Positions 32,378-42,900 are shown, numbered from the stretch's first letter. The stretch is DNA of 64,000 nucleotides from Paracidovorax citrulli (GCF_900100305.1 NZ_FNEY01000008.1:62001-126000); one strand, 5' to 3'. The notes: a model not told the origin generated them from the letters alone. Numbers and translations: made by a program.

Positions 32378-33247
32378 ATGCCTGCCCGAGCGATGCATCA
32401 AGACACCTTGCACGGCGGCAACCTGCGCCCGCTGGCCTGGGCCGGCGGATGCATCGGGTTCAGCCTGGGCGGGTTCTTCGACGGCATCCTGCTGCACCAG
32501 ATCCTGCAGTGGCACCACCTGCTGAGCCGCGTGCGCTCGCCCGTGCTGGAGAACATCCGCCTGCAGATCCTGGCGGACGGATTGTTCCACGCGCTGATGT
32601 ACGTCATCGCCGCCGTGGGAATCTGGAAGCTTTGGAAGTCGCGCGCCCTGTGCGCCCTGCCACGGGCGGACCGCACGTTGTGGGGGCATGCGCTGATGGG
32701 CTTCGGCCTGTGGCACCTGCTGGATGCCGTGCTGTCCCACTGGGTGCTCGGCCTGCACCGCGTGCGCGATGCCGCCGAGATCCCGCTGCTGTGGGATGTG
32801 GGGTGGCTTGCCGTGTTCGGGCTGCTGCCTTTGTGGTTCGGCTGGCGCGCACGTCGCGGGCCCCCTGCAGGGCAGGGGGGCGCGGATGTTCCCCGTCCGC
32901 AGGACGGCAGCGTGCCCGCGCGGAGTCCCGGCACGCCGGGCCGGTGGCTGTCCGCCGTGCTGATCGTGACCGGTGCCGCGCTCGCCTCCGTGTGGCCGCA
33001 GGCCGGACGCGGCGGCGATGTGATGGTGCTGTTCGGACCCGGCGTCCCCGCTGCGGCGGCCATGGAGCGGTTGTCCGCAGTCGATGCCCGCGTCATGTGG
33101 GCGGACCGTTCCGGTGCCCTGTGGGCCGTGCGGCTCGAAGACCCTGCGGCGGCCCGCCGGCTGTACGGGCAGGGCGCGTGGCTGGTAGGCGACTCGCGCC
33201 TGCGCTGGGGGTGCCTGTCCTGGATGGGTGCCGGTCCGTCCACGTGA
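32378..33247 (+). CDS. DUF2243 membrane protein with C-terminal extension
   Basis: The N-terminal 165 residues match DUF2243: GFSLGGFFDGILLHQILQWHH, then HALMGFGLWHLLDAVLSHW and several membrane helices. After a Gly/Pro-rich linker comes another hydrophobic segment (about 190-205) and a soluble domain of about 80 residues containing MWADRSGALWAVRLED, which is not part of the usual family. The many His residues in the membrane part (HQILQWHH, HLLDAVLSHW) suggest heme or metal contact. It lies upstream of an orphan oxidase subunit I, which fits a respiratory link. Confidence 0.8.
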   Translation: MPARAMHQDTLHGGNLRPLAWAGGCIGFSLGGFFDGILLHQILQWHHLLSRVRSPVLENIRLQILADGLFHALMYVIAAVGIWKLWKSRALCALPRADRTLWGHALMGFGLWHLLDAVLSHWVLGLHRVRDAAEIPLLWDVGWLAVFGLLPLWFGWRARRGPPAGQGGADVPRPQDGSVPARSPGTPGRWLSAVLIVTGAALASVWPQAGRGGDVMVLFGPGVPAAAAMERLSAVDARVMWADRSGALWAVRLEDPAAARRLYGQGAWLVGDSRLRWGCLSWMGAGPST

Positions 33248-33324
33248 CGGCCGGCTGGAAAAAAGTTTCGCCGGTGCGCAGGGGTGCCGAAGGGGGCCCG
33301 ACCTGCCGCGCCATTGACTCGCTG

Positions 33325-33352
33325 CCATGCGGCCGCTGCCGCTGCCGCATGG
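33325..33352. repeat. Inverted repeat upstream of the DUF4142 gene
   Basis: CCATGCGGC (33325-33333) and GCCGCATGG (33344-33352) are perfect complements around 10 bases, between DUF2243 and the DUF4142 start at 33389. It could be an attenuating hairpin or an operator; there is no T-tract. Confidence 0.5.
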
Positions 33353-33388
33353 AATTTCCCCGGTTGTTTTGCAAAAAGGAGTATCGCC

Positions 33389-34012
33389 ATGAACCAACGC
33401 TATCTGCTGATCCCCGCCACCATCGCTTTCGCCTGCGCCCTGCATGCCACGGGCACGCAGGCGCAGACCGCCCCTACGCAGACGCAGCCCGGCGCGGGCG
33501 CCGCACGCTCGGTGGACGGAGCGGAGGGCCAGGCGTCGCGCCTGACACGCGCCGAGAAGTCCTTCCTGGACGATGCCGCCCACAACGGCCATGCGGAAGT
33601 CAAGAGCAGCCAGCTGGCCCTGCAGAAGGCCCAGAACCCGAAGGTGCGTTCGTTCGCCCAGCAGATGGTGGACGACCATACCAAGGCCAACCAGGAACTG
33701 GCCGCGCTGGCGTCCGGAAAGAACGCGCGTGTGCCCGACGGCCCGTCGCTGATGCAGGAAGGCAAGCTCAAGCTGCTGGGCACCGCCGACGGCGCGGACT
33801 TCGACAAGCGCTACATGGAAACCATGGGCCTGCAGGCGCACCGGGACACGATCGAGCTTTTCGAAAAGGGCGCCCGCGATGCGCGCGACCCGGAGGTGAA
33901 GGCTTTCGCGCAGAAGACCCTGCCGAAGCTGAAGCAGCATCTGGAGATGGCGCAGCAGCTGGCCCAGGAAGTGGGCGTGAGCGCGGACAAGGCCGCGGCC
34001 AGCGGCAAGTGA
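33389..34012 (+). CDS. DUF4142 periplasmic ferritin-like protein
   Basis: The 207-residue product has a signal peptide (MNQRYLLIPATIAFACALHATGTQA) and a DUF4142 four-helix domain with EKSFLDDAAHNGHAEVKSSQLAL, FAQQMVDDHTKANQEL and AHRDTIELFEKGAR. The positions of Asp, Glu and His are those of ferritin-like folds. Members are induced in general stress responses in other bacteria; no reaction is known. An AAAAGGAG ribosome site precedes the ATG. It lies 28 bases upstream of the oxidase subunit I gene. Confidence 0.88.
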   Translation: MNQRYLLIPATIAFACALHATGTQAQTAPTQTQPGAGAARSVDGAEGQASRLTRAEKSFLDDAAHNGHAEVKSSQLALQKAQNPKVRSFAQQMVDDHTKANQELAALASGKNARVPDGPSLMQEGKLKLLGTADGADFDKRYMETMGLQAHRDTIELFEKGARDARDPEVKAFAQKTLPKLKQHLEMAQQLAQEVGVSADKAAASGK

Positions 34013-34040
34013 TCCGGCAGGCACGATCGGACCCCGCACC

Positions 34041-35750
34041 ATGACGCATTCCGCCGTGCCTCCTTCCGGCACCGTGCAGGCGCCGGGCCCTGCTGCTGCC
34101 GCAGCGGTGGCCGGGGCCGCCGCTATCCCGGCCAGCGGGCACGGCGACGGACACCACGGCACCCATTCCGAAGCGCACGGCCCCGTGCCGACGGGCTGGC
34201 GCCGCTGGCTGAACGCCACCAGCCACAAGGACATCGGCACGCTGTACCTGCTGTTCAGCTTCGCGATGTTCATGGTCGGGGGCGTGTTCGCCATGCTGAT
34301 CCGGCTCGAACTGCTGCAGCCGGGCCTGCAGATTCTCAACCCGGAGACCTACAACCAGCTGGTCACCATGCACGGCCTGGTCATGGTGTTCGGCGCGATC
34401 ATGCCGGCGTTCGTGGGCTTCGCGAACTGGATGATCCCGCTGCAGATCGGCGCGTCCGACATGGCCTTCGCGCGCATGAACAATTTCAGCTTCTGGCTGC
34501 TGTTCTTCGCGGGGCTGCTGCTGCTCGGCTCGTTCTTCACCACGGGCGGTGCCGTGGCCGCCGGCTGGACCCTCTACGCGCCGCTCACCCTGCAGATGGG
34601 GCCGGGCATGGACATGGCGATCTTCGCGATCCACCTCATGGGCGCGAGCTCCATCATGGGCGCGATCAACATCATCGTGACCATCCTCAACATGCGTGCG
34701 CCGGGCATGACGCTCATGAAGATGCCGCTGTTCTGCTGGTCCTGGCTGATCACCGCCTACCTGCTCATCGCGGTGATGCCCGTGCTCGCGGGCGCCATCA
34801 CCATGACGCTCACCGACCGGCACTTCGGCACCACCTTCTTCAACGCATCGGGCGGCGGCGACCCGGTGCTCTACCAGCACATCTTCTGGTTCTTCGGGCA
34901 TCCGGAGGTGTACATCATGATCCTGCCGGCCTTCGGCATCGTGAGCCACGTCATCCCCACCTTCGCGCGCAAGAAGCTCTTCGGCTACAGCTCCATGGTG
35001 TATGCGCTCGCGGCCATCGCCATCCTGTCGTTCATCGTCTGGGCGCACCACATGTTCGCCACCGGCATGCCCGTGACCGGCCAGCTGTTCTTCATGTACG
35101 CCACCATGCTCGTGGCCGTGCCCACCGCCGTGAAGGTCTTCAACTGGACCGCCACCATGTGGCGCGGCTCCATGACCTTCGAGACCCCGATGCTGTTCGC
35201 GGTGGGCTTCATCTTCGTCTTCAGCATCGGCGGCCTGAGCGGCGTCATGCTCTCCATCGCGCCGCTCGACCTGCAATACCACGACACCTATTTCGTGGTG
35301 GCGCACTTCCACTACGTACTGGTCGCCGGGTCGCTCTTCGCGATGTTCGCGGGCTACTACTACTGGGTGCCCAAATGGACGGGCGTGATGTACTCCGAGC
35401 GGCGCGGCCAGTGGCATTTCTGGACGTCGATCGTCTCGCTGAACGTCACTTTCTTCCCCATGCATTTCCTGGGACTGGCCGGCATGCCGCGGCGGTACGT
35501 GGACTACGCGGCGCAGTTCACCGATTTCCACGCACTGACCAGCGTCGCGGCCATCGTTTTCGGCTTCTCCCAGGTGTACTTCCTCTTCGCCGTGCTGCTG
35601 CCGGCGCTGCGCCACCGCGGCGCGCCGGCCGGCGCACGGCCGTGGGAAGGGGCAGAGGGGCTGGAGTGGGAAGTGCCGTCACCGGCGCCGATGCACACCT
35701 TCGTCACGCCGCCGCGGCTGGATGCCAGCGCCACGCGGGTGGTGGCGTGA
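34041..35750 (+). CDS. ctaD: Cytochrome c oxidase subunit I (orphan heme-copper oxidase)
   Basis: The 569-residue integral membrane protein has 12 expected helices. It carries the low-spin heme ligand in MHGLVMVFG, the Cu-B/Tyr crosslink motif in FFGHPEVYIMILPAFG, the HHMF Cu-B histidines, and the final heme ligands in VAHFHYVLVAG. A His/Gly-rich N-terminal leader of about 50 residues precedes HKDIGTLYLLF. No subunit II or III gene lies next to it; instead the stop overlaps a DUF2244 gene. It may use subunits encoded elsewhere or act as part of an alternative oxidase under stress. Confidence 0.93.
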   Translation: MTHSAVPPSGTVQAPGPAAAAAVAGAAAIPASGHGDGHHGTHSEAHGPVPTGWRRWLNATSHKDIGTLYLLFSFAMFMVGGVFAMLIRLELLQPGLQILNPETYNQLVTMHGLVMVFGAIMPAFVGFANWMIPLQIGASDMAFARMNNFSFWLLFFAGLLLLGSFFTTGGAVAAGWTLYAPLTLQMGPGMDMAIFAIHLMGASSIMGAINIIVTILNMRAPGMTLMKMPLFCWSWLITAYLLIAVMPVLAGAITMTLTDRHFGTTFFNASGGGDPVLYQHIFWFFGHPEVYIMILPAFGIVSHVIPTFARKKLFGYSSMVYALAAIAILSFIVWAHHMFATGMPVTGQLFFMYATMLVAVPTAVKVFNWTATMWRGSMTFETPMLFAVGFIFVFSIGGLSGVMLSIAPLDLQYHDTYFVVAHFHYVLVAGSLFAMFAGYYYWVPKWTGVMYSERRGQWHFWTSIVSLNVTFFPMHFLGLAGMPRRYVDYAAQFTDFHALTSVAAIVFGFSQVYFLFAVLLPALRHRGAPAGARPWEGAEGLEWEVPSPAPMHTFVTPPRLDASATRVVA

Positions 35751-36295
35751 TGGCCGAGGCGGAGGTGAGGGCCCGGCCTGCCGGCGCCGCACCCCTGCCG
35801 GTCCGGCACTGGAGGCTCGCCCGCAGTCCTTCGCTCACACCCGCGCAATACGGCGCCGTGTTCCTGGGCACGGCCGGCCTGATGCTGTGCTTCGCCGCTG
35901 CCTTCGGCGCGGCGGGCTACTGGCCGATCGCCGTCTTCTATTTGCTGCTGGTCGCCGGGCTGGCCGGTGCCTGCTGGAGCGGAGCCCGGCATGCCCTGGA
36001 CGGCGACCTCATCGTCCTGCTCGACAACGGAGAATTGGAGATTTGCTGTCTCCGCGGCGCACAGGAGCAGCATTACCGGTTCCCGGCCGCCTGGTGCCGT
36101 GTCGAGTGCGTGCCTGGCCGCCACCGCGCGGAACGTTCCGGGTTGTGCATCGCATGCGGCCGCCACCGCATCGCCCTGGGCGCATGGGGATCTCCTCGTC
36201 GCGCCGACCGACTGGCGGGGGAGATCCGGGCTGCAGCGGCCACGCTGGCCCACGAGGTCCATGCACGGGAGCTTTCGGCGCCGCTCAGGCCATGA
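35750..36295 (+). CDS. DUF2244 integral membrane protein
   Basis: The 181-residue product has two close membrane helices (about residues 45-83) and a soluble C-terminal domain, the DUF2244 layout. Members often lie beside cytochrome oxidase genes. Its ATG shares one base with the ctaD stop (TGATG), so translation is coupled and a role in the same complex or its assembly is likely. Two cysteines in GELEICCLRG and one in LCIACG are notable but not a clear metal site. Confidence 0.82.
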   Translation: MAEAEVRARPAGAAPLPVRHWRLARSPSLTPAQYGAVFLGTAGLMLCFAAAFGAAGYWPIAVFYLLLVAGLAGACWSGARHALDGDLIVLLDNGELEICCLRGAQEQHYRFPAAWCRVECVPGRHRAERSGLCIACGRHRIALGAWGSPRRADRLAGEIRAAAATLAHEVHARELSAPLRP

Positions 36296-36353
36296 GCTCG
36301 CGGCTGTCTGATACCGCGTTCACCCGAAGGCCCGGATCGGCTCTGGCGGACGT

Positions 36354-37487
36354 TCAGAAAACGTCCCGCCCCGCTCCCCGCGCGATGATGCGCAGATCGG
36401 CACCGACCCGATCGATGTCCTGCCATGCCATCGCATGGGCCCCGGCCAGCGTGCCCGGCGGGCCCCATTGCGCCATGCCACGGCCGGCTCCGAGCAGCGT
36501 GGGCGCCATGTACAGCAGGATCTCGTCCACCAGCCGGGCACGCACGAGCGCGCCGTTGAGCCGGGCACCTGCTTCCACGTGCAGTTCGTTCACGCTGCGC
36601 TGGCGCGCCAGGTCCTGCAGCACCCAATGCAGGTCGATGTGCCCGTCGCCTGCCATCGGCGCGGCGATGACCTGTGCGCCGCGGTCCTGCAGAACTGCTG
36701 CCTTCGCAGAATCGGCACTGGCCGTGTAGATCAGTATCTGGCGCTGGGGCACTTCGAAGAAGCGGGCGCCTGGCGGTGTCTGAAGATGGCTGTCGATGAT
36801 GGCCAGATGGGGCTGGCGTGGCGTCTCGGCCTCCCGCACATCCAGCCGGGGATCGTCCGCAAGGATGGTGCCGATGCCGGTGAGCACGGCACAGGCGCGG
36901 GCGCGCCACGCGTGCCCGTCGGCGCGCGCTTCGGGCGAAGTGATCCACTGGCTGGTGCCGTCGGGCAGTGCGGTGAATCCATCCAGCGACGTGGCTGCCT
37001 TCATGCGCACCCAGGGCAGGCCGCGCTGCATGCGGCTGAAGAAGCCGATGTTGAGTTCCCGCGACGCCGCGGCGCCCGGGCCTACTTCGACTTGTACGCC
37101 CGCTCCCCGGAGACGCTCGAAACCCTGTCCCGCCACCAGCGGATTGGGATCGGCCAGCGAGGCGACCACGCGGGCGATGCCTGCTTCCACCAGCGCATCG
37201 CAGCAGGGGCCCGTGCGGCCGTGGTGGGAGCAGGGCTCCAGGGTGACGTAGGCAGTGGCGCCGTGCGTGGCATGGCCCCGGGCCCGGGCATCGCGCAACG
37301 CCATCACTTCTGCGTGGGGCCCACCGGCGCGCTGTGTCGATCCCTGGCCGATGATCTGCTGGCCGGCGTTCACCAGCACGCATCCCACGCGGGGATTGGG
37401 GGAGGTCCTGTAGAGCCCGTCTTCTGCCAGCTGGAGCGCAAGCTGCATCAAATCGGCGGGGGAGGCAGGAGCGGAGGGCACGGACAT
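36354..37487 (-). CDS. ribD: Bifunctional diaminohydroxyphosphoribosylaminopyrimidine deaminase/5-amino-6-(5-phosphoribosylamino)uracil reductase
   Basis: RibD carries out the second and third steps of riboflavin synthesis. The 377-residue protein has the N-terminal deaminase with zinc ligands in GPHAEVMAL and LEPCSHHGRTGPC, and the reductase from about residue 145 (PWVRMKAATSLDGF, VLTGIGTILADDP, ELHVEAGARLNGAL). The ATG at 37487 starts MSVPSAPASPADLM. The gene stands alone here, convergent with DUF2244 and divergent from the pilin operon by 80 bases; other riboflavin genes are not in the window. Confidence 0.93.
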   Translation of the reverse strand: MSVPSAPASPADLMQLALQLAEDGLYRTSPNPRVGCVLVNAGQQIIGQGSTQRAGGPHAEVMALRDARARGHATHGATAYVTLEPCSHHGRTGPCCDALVEAGIARVVASLADPNPLVAGQGFERLRGAGVQVEVGPGAAASRELNIGFFSRMQRGLPWVRMKAATSLDGFTALPDGTSQWITSPEARADGHAWRARACAVLTGIGTILADDPRLDVREAETPRQPHLAIIDSHLQTPPGARFFEVPQRQILIYTASADSAKAAVLQDRGAQVIAAPMAGDGHIDLHWVLQDLARQRSVNELHVEAGARLNGALVRARLVDEILLYMAPTLLGAGRGMAQWGPPGTLAGAHAMAWQDIDRVGADLRIIARGAGRDVF

Positions 37488-37567
37488 CCCGGTATTTTGC
37501 GCCGACTGGTCGGATAGGCCCGCCGAACGGCATCGCCAGCGGAAAGCGGCCGGCCTAAGATTCCGGC

Positions 37568-38245
37568 ATGGACCATAACAGTTTGTTGTACTCCTTACGT
37601 TCGCGCTGGCGGACGGGAGACGCATCGCCACGGCGCAGGGAGTCAGGGTTTACCCTGGTGGAGGTGCTGGTGTCGATCGTGGTGCTCTCGTTCGGCATCC
37701 TGGGGCTGGTCGGGGTGCAGGCCTTCGCGCTGCAATCGACCCGGGAGGCCCGCCTGCAGGCCCAGGCGGCCAACCTGGCGCGGGAGATGACTGAACTGAT
37801 GCGGGGAAACAACCAAATTGCCATCAAGAGCGATGCCAGTTTGAATCCGTATCTCATCAATCTGCAGAGCCCGTTGAGCCCGGCTACCGCCAATTATTGC
37901 CTGGGCGTGGCCTCGTCGTCCGCGTGCGCGGATGGGACGGCTGTGGCGCGTGCGGAACTGACCGATTGGCTTACGCGGCTGGATGCGGCCCTGCCCGGAG
38001 CGCGGGTGGTCATCTGTTTCGACAAGGCGCCCTACGACAGCAACGGCATGCCGCGATGGGACTGCACTCCTGGAGCCGCTGGCGTGGATGAGGTGGCGGT
38101 CGTCAAGATCGGTTGGACCCGCAAATCCACGCTGCGCGCGTCTGCCACCAGTGACGGCGTGGAAACCGCCACGGCCAGCGGCAGCTATCCCTACGTGGTG
38201 TTTCCCGTCACGAGCGGCAACCCGGTGGAAGCCCCTTCGCTATGA
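37568..38245 (+). CDS. pilV: Type IV pilus minor pilin PilV
   Basis: The 225-residue prepilin has a long leader ending in RRRESG, cleaved by PilD before FTLVEVLVSIVVLSFGILG, with the +5 Glu present. The mature part follows the PilV pattern (QSTREARLQAQAANLAREM) and ends in a globular domain. It is the first gene of a six-gene operon for the minor pilins and adhesin that prime pilus assembly. The ATG at 37568 is the only good start in this frame. Its stop overlaps the pilW ATG. Confidence 0.9.
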   Translation: MDHNSLLYSLRSRWRTGDASPRRRESGFTLVEVLVSIVVLSFGILGLVGVQAFALQSTREARLQAQAANLAREMTELMRGNNQIAIKSDASLNPYLINLQSPLSPATANYCLGVASSSACADGTAVARAELTDWLTRLDAALPGARVVICFDKAPYDSNGMPRWDCTPGAAGVDEVAVVKIGWTRKSTLRASATSDGVETATASGSYPYVVFPVTSGNPVEAPSL

Positions 38246-39291
38246 CTCGCTTTTCCCATCCCGTGACCCGCCGGTTACGGCAGAACGGCCTCACGCTCGT
38301 GGAGCTGATGGTCGCCATGGTCATCAGCCTGCTGATCGTGCTGGCCGCGGCGGTGAGTCTCGTGGTCGCCCGGCAGGGCTTCAACAACGTCGATGCCGCA
38401 TCGCAACTGCGCGACAACGCCCGCTTCGTGGAAGACATGGTCCAGCGCCTGGGTGTGCAGGCGGGCTACCGCGACCTGTTCCATGCCGCCTACGAACAAA
38501 GTGCCAGCACCACCGGGATCGATCCGTCGGCGGTGCCTAATACCTTCGTCTATGGGTTCAACAACAAGGCGCGCGCATCCGCTGATAACTGGTATGAAGC
38601 GAGCACGAACCGCACATCGGGCAGTGTGGGGTATGGAAGCGACGTGCTCGTGCTGCGTTTTCAGCCCGCGACGTCCAACAGCGAGGCCGCCAAGACGGAT
38701 AAGGGCATGATCGACTGCTCCGGCAACACGCCCCAGGTCGGTGCGAAGGACCGCTATGACCGGGTGACAAGCGTGCTGCATGTCGCGATCAGCAACGACG
38801 GCGAGCCGGCGCTGATGTGTACGACCTGGATGCGCGATCCCGGGACAGAAGCTCTCACCAAATCCGACCCGCTTCCCCTGATCTCCGGCGTCGAAAATTT
38901 CCAGGTGCTCTACGGCGTTGACGGCATTTCCGCCAACAATGCCACGATGCCCGCGGCTTCGACAGCGGACAGCGTGCAGGACCGCTTCCTGCGCGCCGAC
39001 CAGATCACGGTGTCGAACCCATTGGTGTCGGCCGCGAACTGGCGCCGTGTGCGCAGCATCCGCATTGGCATGGTATTGCGGGGCGCTCCGAACTCGGCCG
39101 TGGACCGTACATCCCAGACTTTCTATCCCCTGGGCACCGCGAAAGGGTCGAGCGGGGGGAGCGTCGGCAGCATGTTTGCCGATGCCACCAACGACCCCGG
39201 CACCGTATTCACACCGACGGCGGACGGCCGGTTGCGGCAGGTGGTCACCTTCACAGTGCATTTGCGCAACAACCAGCGGGAGCCTGAATGA
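38242..39291 (+). CDS. pilW: Type IV pilus assembly protein PilW
   Basis: The 349-residue minor pilin has a leader ending in LRQNG before LTLVELMVAMVISLLIVLAA, with Leu at +1 and Glu at +5. A large globular domain follows, with four cysteines or fewer. PilW primes pilus assembly with PilV, PilX and PilE and links to PilY1. The start overlaps the pilV stop by four bases, and its stop overlaps the start of pilX. Confidence 0.9.
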   Translation: MTRFSHPVTRRLRQNGLTLVELMVAMVISLLIVLAAAVSLVVARQGFNNVDAASQLRDNARFVEDMVQRLGVQAGYRDLFHAAYEQSASTTGIDPSAVPNTFVYGFNNKARASADNWYEASTNRTSGSVGYGSDVLVLRFQPATSNSEAAKTDKGMIDCSGNTPQVGAKDRYDRVTSVLHVAISNDGEPALMCTTWMRDPGTEALTKSDPLPLISGVENFQVLYGVDGISANNATMPAASTADSVQDRFLRADQITVSNPLVSAANWRRVRSIRIGMVLRGAPNSAVDRTSQTFYPLGTAKGSSGGSVGSMFADATNDPGTVFTPTADGRLRQVVTFTVHLRNNQREPE

Positions 39292-39935
39292 TGTCCCGTT
39301 CTCACCTCGAAGACCAAGTATGGGGCGTGGTTTCCCGTCGCCAGGCAGAGGCAGGCATGTCGCTGATCGTCGTCCTGCTGATCCTGGTAGTGGTATCCAT
39401 CCTGGGCGTGGCGGGCATCCAGATCTCGATGATGGGCGAGCGCTCGACCCGCAACGACCGCGACAAGCAGGTGGCGTGGCAGTCCGCGGAGGCGGCGCTC
39501 ATCGATGCGGAACTGGACATCCTGGGCAAACCCGATGCCTCCACGGTGACCAAGCGTGGGGAAGTGTTCAAGCGCGGCAGCACGGACGTCGGGAAATTTC
39601 TTCCGGGTTGCGGCGGCGATCGGGACGCCAAGAACCTGGGCCTGTGCTATTCCCCGTCCGGGGCGGCGCCTGCATGGCTGACGGTGGATCTGGCGGCATC
39701 CACCAATCCCCAGTCCGTGGCTTTCGGCACGTTTACCGGGCGTGCGTTTCCGTCGGGTCAGGCTGGCCTGCAGCCCGCTGCGCCGCCGCGCTACGTGATC
39801 GAACTGGTCGAAGACCCCACAGACGCCCGCACCACGGCGCCCAAGGACCGCAAATACATCTACCGCGTGACCGCCATGGGATTCGGCCCCAGTGCCTCCA
39901 CCCAGGGCGTACTGCAGATCGTCTACAGAAACTGA
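39288..39935 (+). CDS. pilX: Type IV pilus assembly protein PilX
   Basis: The 215-residue protein has a leader ending in RRQAEAG before MSLIVVLLILVVVSILGVAG. Met stands at +1 and no Glu at +5, which is normal for PilX and suggests a capping position in the pilus tip. Downstream is SAEAALIDAELDILG. The start overlaps pilW by four bases; pilY1 begins seven bases after its stop. Confidence 0.88.
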   Translation: MMSRSHLEDQVWGVVSRRQAEAGMSLIVVLLILVVVSILGVAGIQISMMGERSTRNDRDKQVAWQSAEAALIDAELDILGKPDASTVTKRGEVFKRGSTDVGKFLPGCGGDRDAKNLGLCYSPSGAAPAWLTVDLAASTNPQSVAFGTFTGRAFPSGQAGLQPAAPPRYVIELVEDPTDARTTAPKDRKYIYRVTAMGFGPSASTQGVLQIVYRN

Positions 39936-39942
39936 GCCCGCC

Positions 39943-42900
39943 ATGAACTCCCAGAGTCCATTCCTCCGGCCCTCCCCGCGCCAGCGGGGCTTCATCAACA
40001 AGCCCTTCGTCGGGGCCGTGGCCATCCTGGCAGGCCTCGCCGCGTTGGGAACATCGTTTATGGCGATGGGGACGGGCTCTCCCGTCACCACGCCGCCGAT
40101 CAATCTGTCCAGCGACCCGCTGTACGCGGTGAACGTGAAGGACAAGCCCACGATGGCCCTGGCGCTGTCGGTGGAGTTCCCTACGGTGGGCGCGCAGTAT
40201 GTCAATGTGCCCGACACGAACAGCGACGACTCTTATGCCAACACCAAGGAATACCTCGGCTATTACGATGCGGAAAGCTGCTATCGATACAACGATGCGC
40301 CGACCGAAACGCCGGAAAGTGGAAGAACAAGTGCCGACTACAAGCGCTTCGATCCCATCGGAAAGGCCACCAACCGCAAGTGCAGCGATGCGTTCAGCGG
40401 CAATTTCCTGAACTGGGCCACCAATTCTGCCGTGGACATGCTGCGCCTCGCGCTTTCAGGCGGCGACCGCTATGTGGATACCTCGACGCTGACTATCCTG
40501 CAGCGGGCGGTATTGCCGAACGGGGACCCCACCTGCATGTGGAACTCGAACAATTTCCCGGCGAAACGGCTGGCGAAGGATGGAGGAGGGGCGAACTCCT
40601 ATTGGGGGGCTGTTCCGGCTGCCATGATCACCGGCGCCAACGGCAGCGACATCTGGGTGGCCAATACGCTGAACCGGGTGTACTTTCGGGCGGGGTCTTC
40701 CGCTACGGGATCCTGCTCGGACACCAGTGGATACACGCTCGGGGCACCTACCACGGCACAGAGCCGTGGCACGACCGACTATCAGAACAACAAGCCCTTG
40801 CCCAGCGATGCCGTGCTGTGCACGGTGGAAGGCGCAATGTGCAACTTCACTGGCGTGCGCGAAGTATGGTTTGGCATTCCCCCAAACCCTCGAAACCGGC
40901 TCCAGAACTGGGCCGTCGTTCCCGCTTCCAACGGCATCAATTGCAATTTCCTGGTGATTGGGGATCCCGCGCCCGGTTCGAGCAAGAGTTGCTATACGCG
41001 CCCTTACACGGGCACATGGCAGCCTCCAAGCACGACGCTCAATTCCGACGGCTTCTTTTACTCCCGGGTGCAGGTGTGCAACAAATCCGGGGATGCTCTG
41101 CAGGATGTCCGGGATTACGGACTGTGCCGCCAGTATCCGAATGGGAACTACAAGCCCGAGGGTGTGATCCAGAAGTATTCCGACCAGCTTCGGCTATCCG
41201 CGTTCGGATATCTCATGGACCAGACCGCCAGTTATGACAACGGTCGTTATGGTGGGGTGTTGCGGGCGCCGATGAAATACGTAGGCCAGAAGAAATTCGA
41301 TGAGCTCGGCAGGGAGGAAACCTCCACGAACGCCAAGGCCGAGTGGGATATCAATACCGGTATTTTTCGGAAAAATCCAGAATCTGACACGGTTTTTGGC
41401 GTCAGTGGGGTGATCAACTACCTGAATCAGTTCGGTCGCACCGGGCCCGTTCCTGGACGATACAAGAAATTCGACCCTGTGGGTGAGCTCTATTACCAGA
41501 CGCTGCGTTATATGCAGGGCCTTCCGCCGACAGGAGATGCCGTTTCAAACCTGGGCACGCCATCCGCCAGCAATGCCTTGTACGATGGCTACCCCGTCTA
41601 TGCGGACTGGACCAATATCGATCCCTATGGTGGATCGCGGTCTCCTTCGGAAGACTATTCATGCGTGCGCAGCAACGTGGTGGTGATCGGGGATATCAAT
41701 ACCCATGATGGTAATTGGCGCAACATTCCATCGGCCGATGATCCCGCCAACAATGTCACCAACTTCCGTACTTGGCATACACTGGTCCAGAACTTTGAAA
41801 AAGGGGTGGCTACCAGATATATTGACGGTCAAGGGGTGACGCGCACATCGTCCAACCCCAATGCTGCCAATACGAGCGTTCCTTCAAACAGCCAGACCAG
41901 CCAGATCATGGGTTATGCCTACTGGGCACATACACAGGACATCCGTGGCAGGCGTTGGACCGCCGCACCTGCCAAGCAGCGTCCGGGGTTGCGTGTGAAG
42001 ACTTTCCTCTTCGACGTGAACGAATATGGCCGGCAGAACGATGCGAATGTGCGCAGGAGGAGCAACCAGTTCTTCATGGCTGCCAAATATGGGGGATTCA
42101 CTTCCACATCCCCCGATCCTGAGAAATCTGATGTGCCGTTCAACAGCTACGGCAATCCGTTCCGAAGCCAGGCCAGAAGTGATGACAAACCGGACAATAA
42201 CGTATGGCAGAAGCCCGGTGCCGCAGGAGAAGCGTCCACTTACTATCTGCAAAGCGATGCGCGCGGAGTGCTGGCTGCATTTCAGGCCATCTTTGAAAGT
42301 GCCAGCGGCAGTGCCCGAAGCATCGCGGGAAGTGCTTCGCTTTCGAACGTCCAAGCGAGTACCGACAATTTTCTGTATTCCGCGAAATTCGATGTGGCCT
42401 CCTGGACGGGCGATGTGATCGCGGAGCAGATCACGCGAACCGGGACGGGCGCATCGGCCCGCCTGGCCGTAGCGACGACCCCTACGTGGAGCGCCGCTGC
42501 GCGCCTCAAGCTCAAAAATGCAGCGGACCGCAAGATATTCGCGGGCCATGGCAGCCGGCAAGCCGCGACGGAGTTCACGTGGGCCGGTATCGATGGCAAG
42601 CCGATGCAAGCGTCCTTGAGCAAGGCATCTCCGGGCGCTACGGCAGACTCGTTGGGTCCGGACCGGTTGAATTACCTGCGCGGCGTGCGCACGAATGAAG
42701 GCTCCGGTGCACAGTTCCGGGTCCGTACGGAATTGCTGGGGGATATCGTGAATTCCGGCGTCACATTCTCCGGCCCGCCGGCAACTGCATTCACGGGTAA
42801 CAGCTACGCCTTGTTCAAGGCTGAGAACGCCAGCCGTGCTCCCGTCGTATTCGCCGGTGCGAACGACGGCATGCTGCATGCGTTCGCGGCCAAGACCGAC

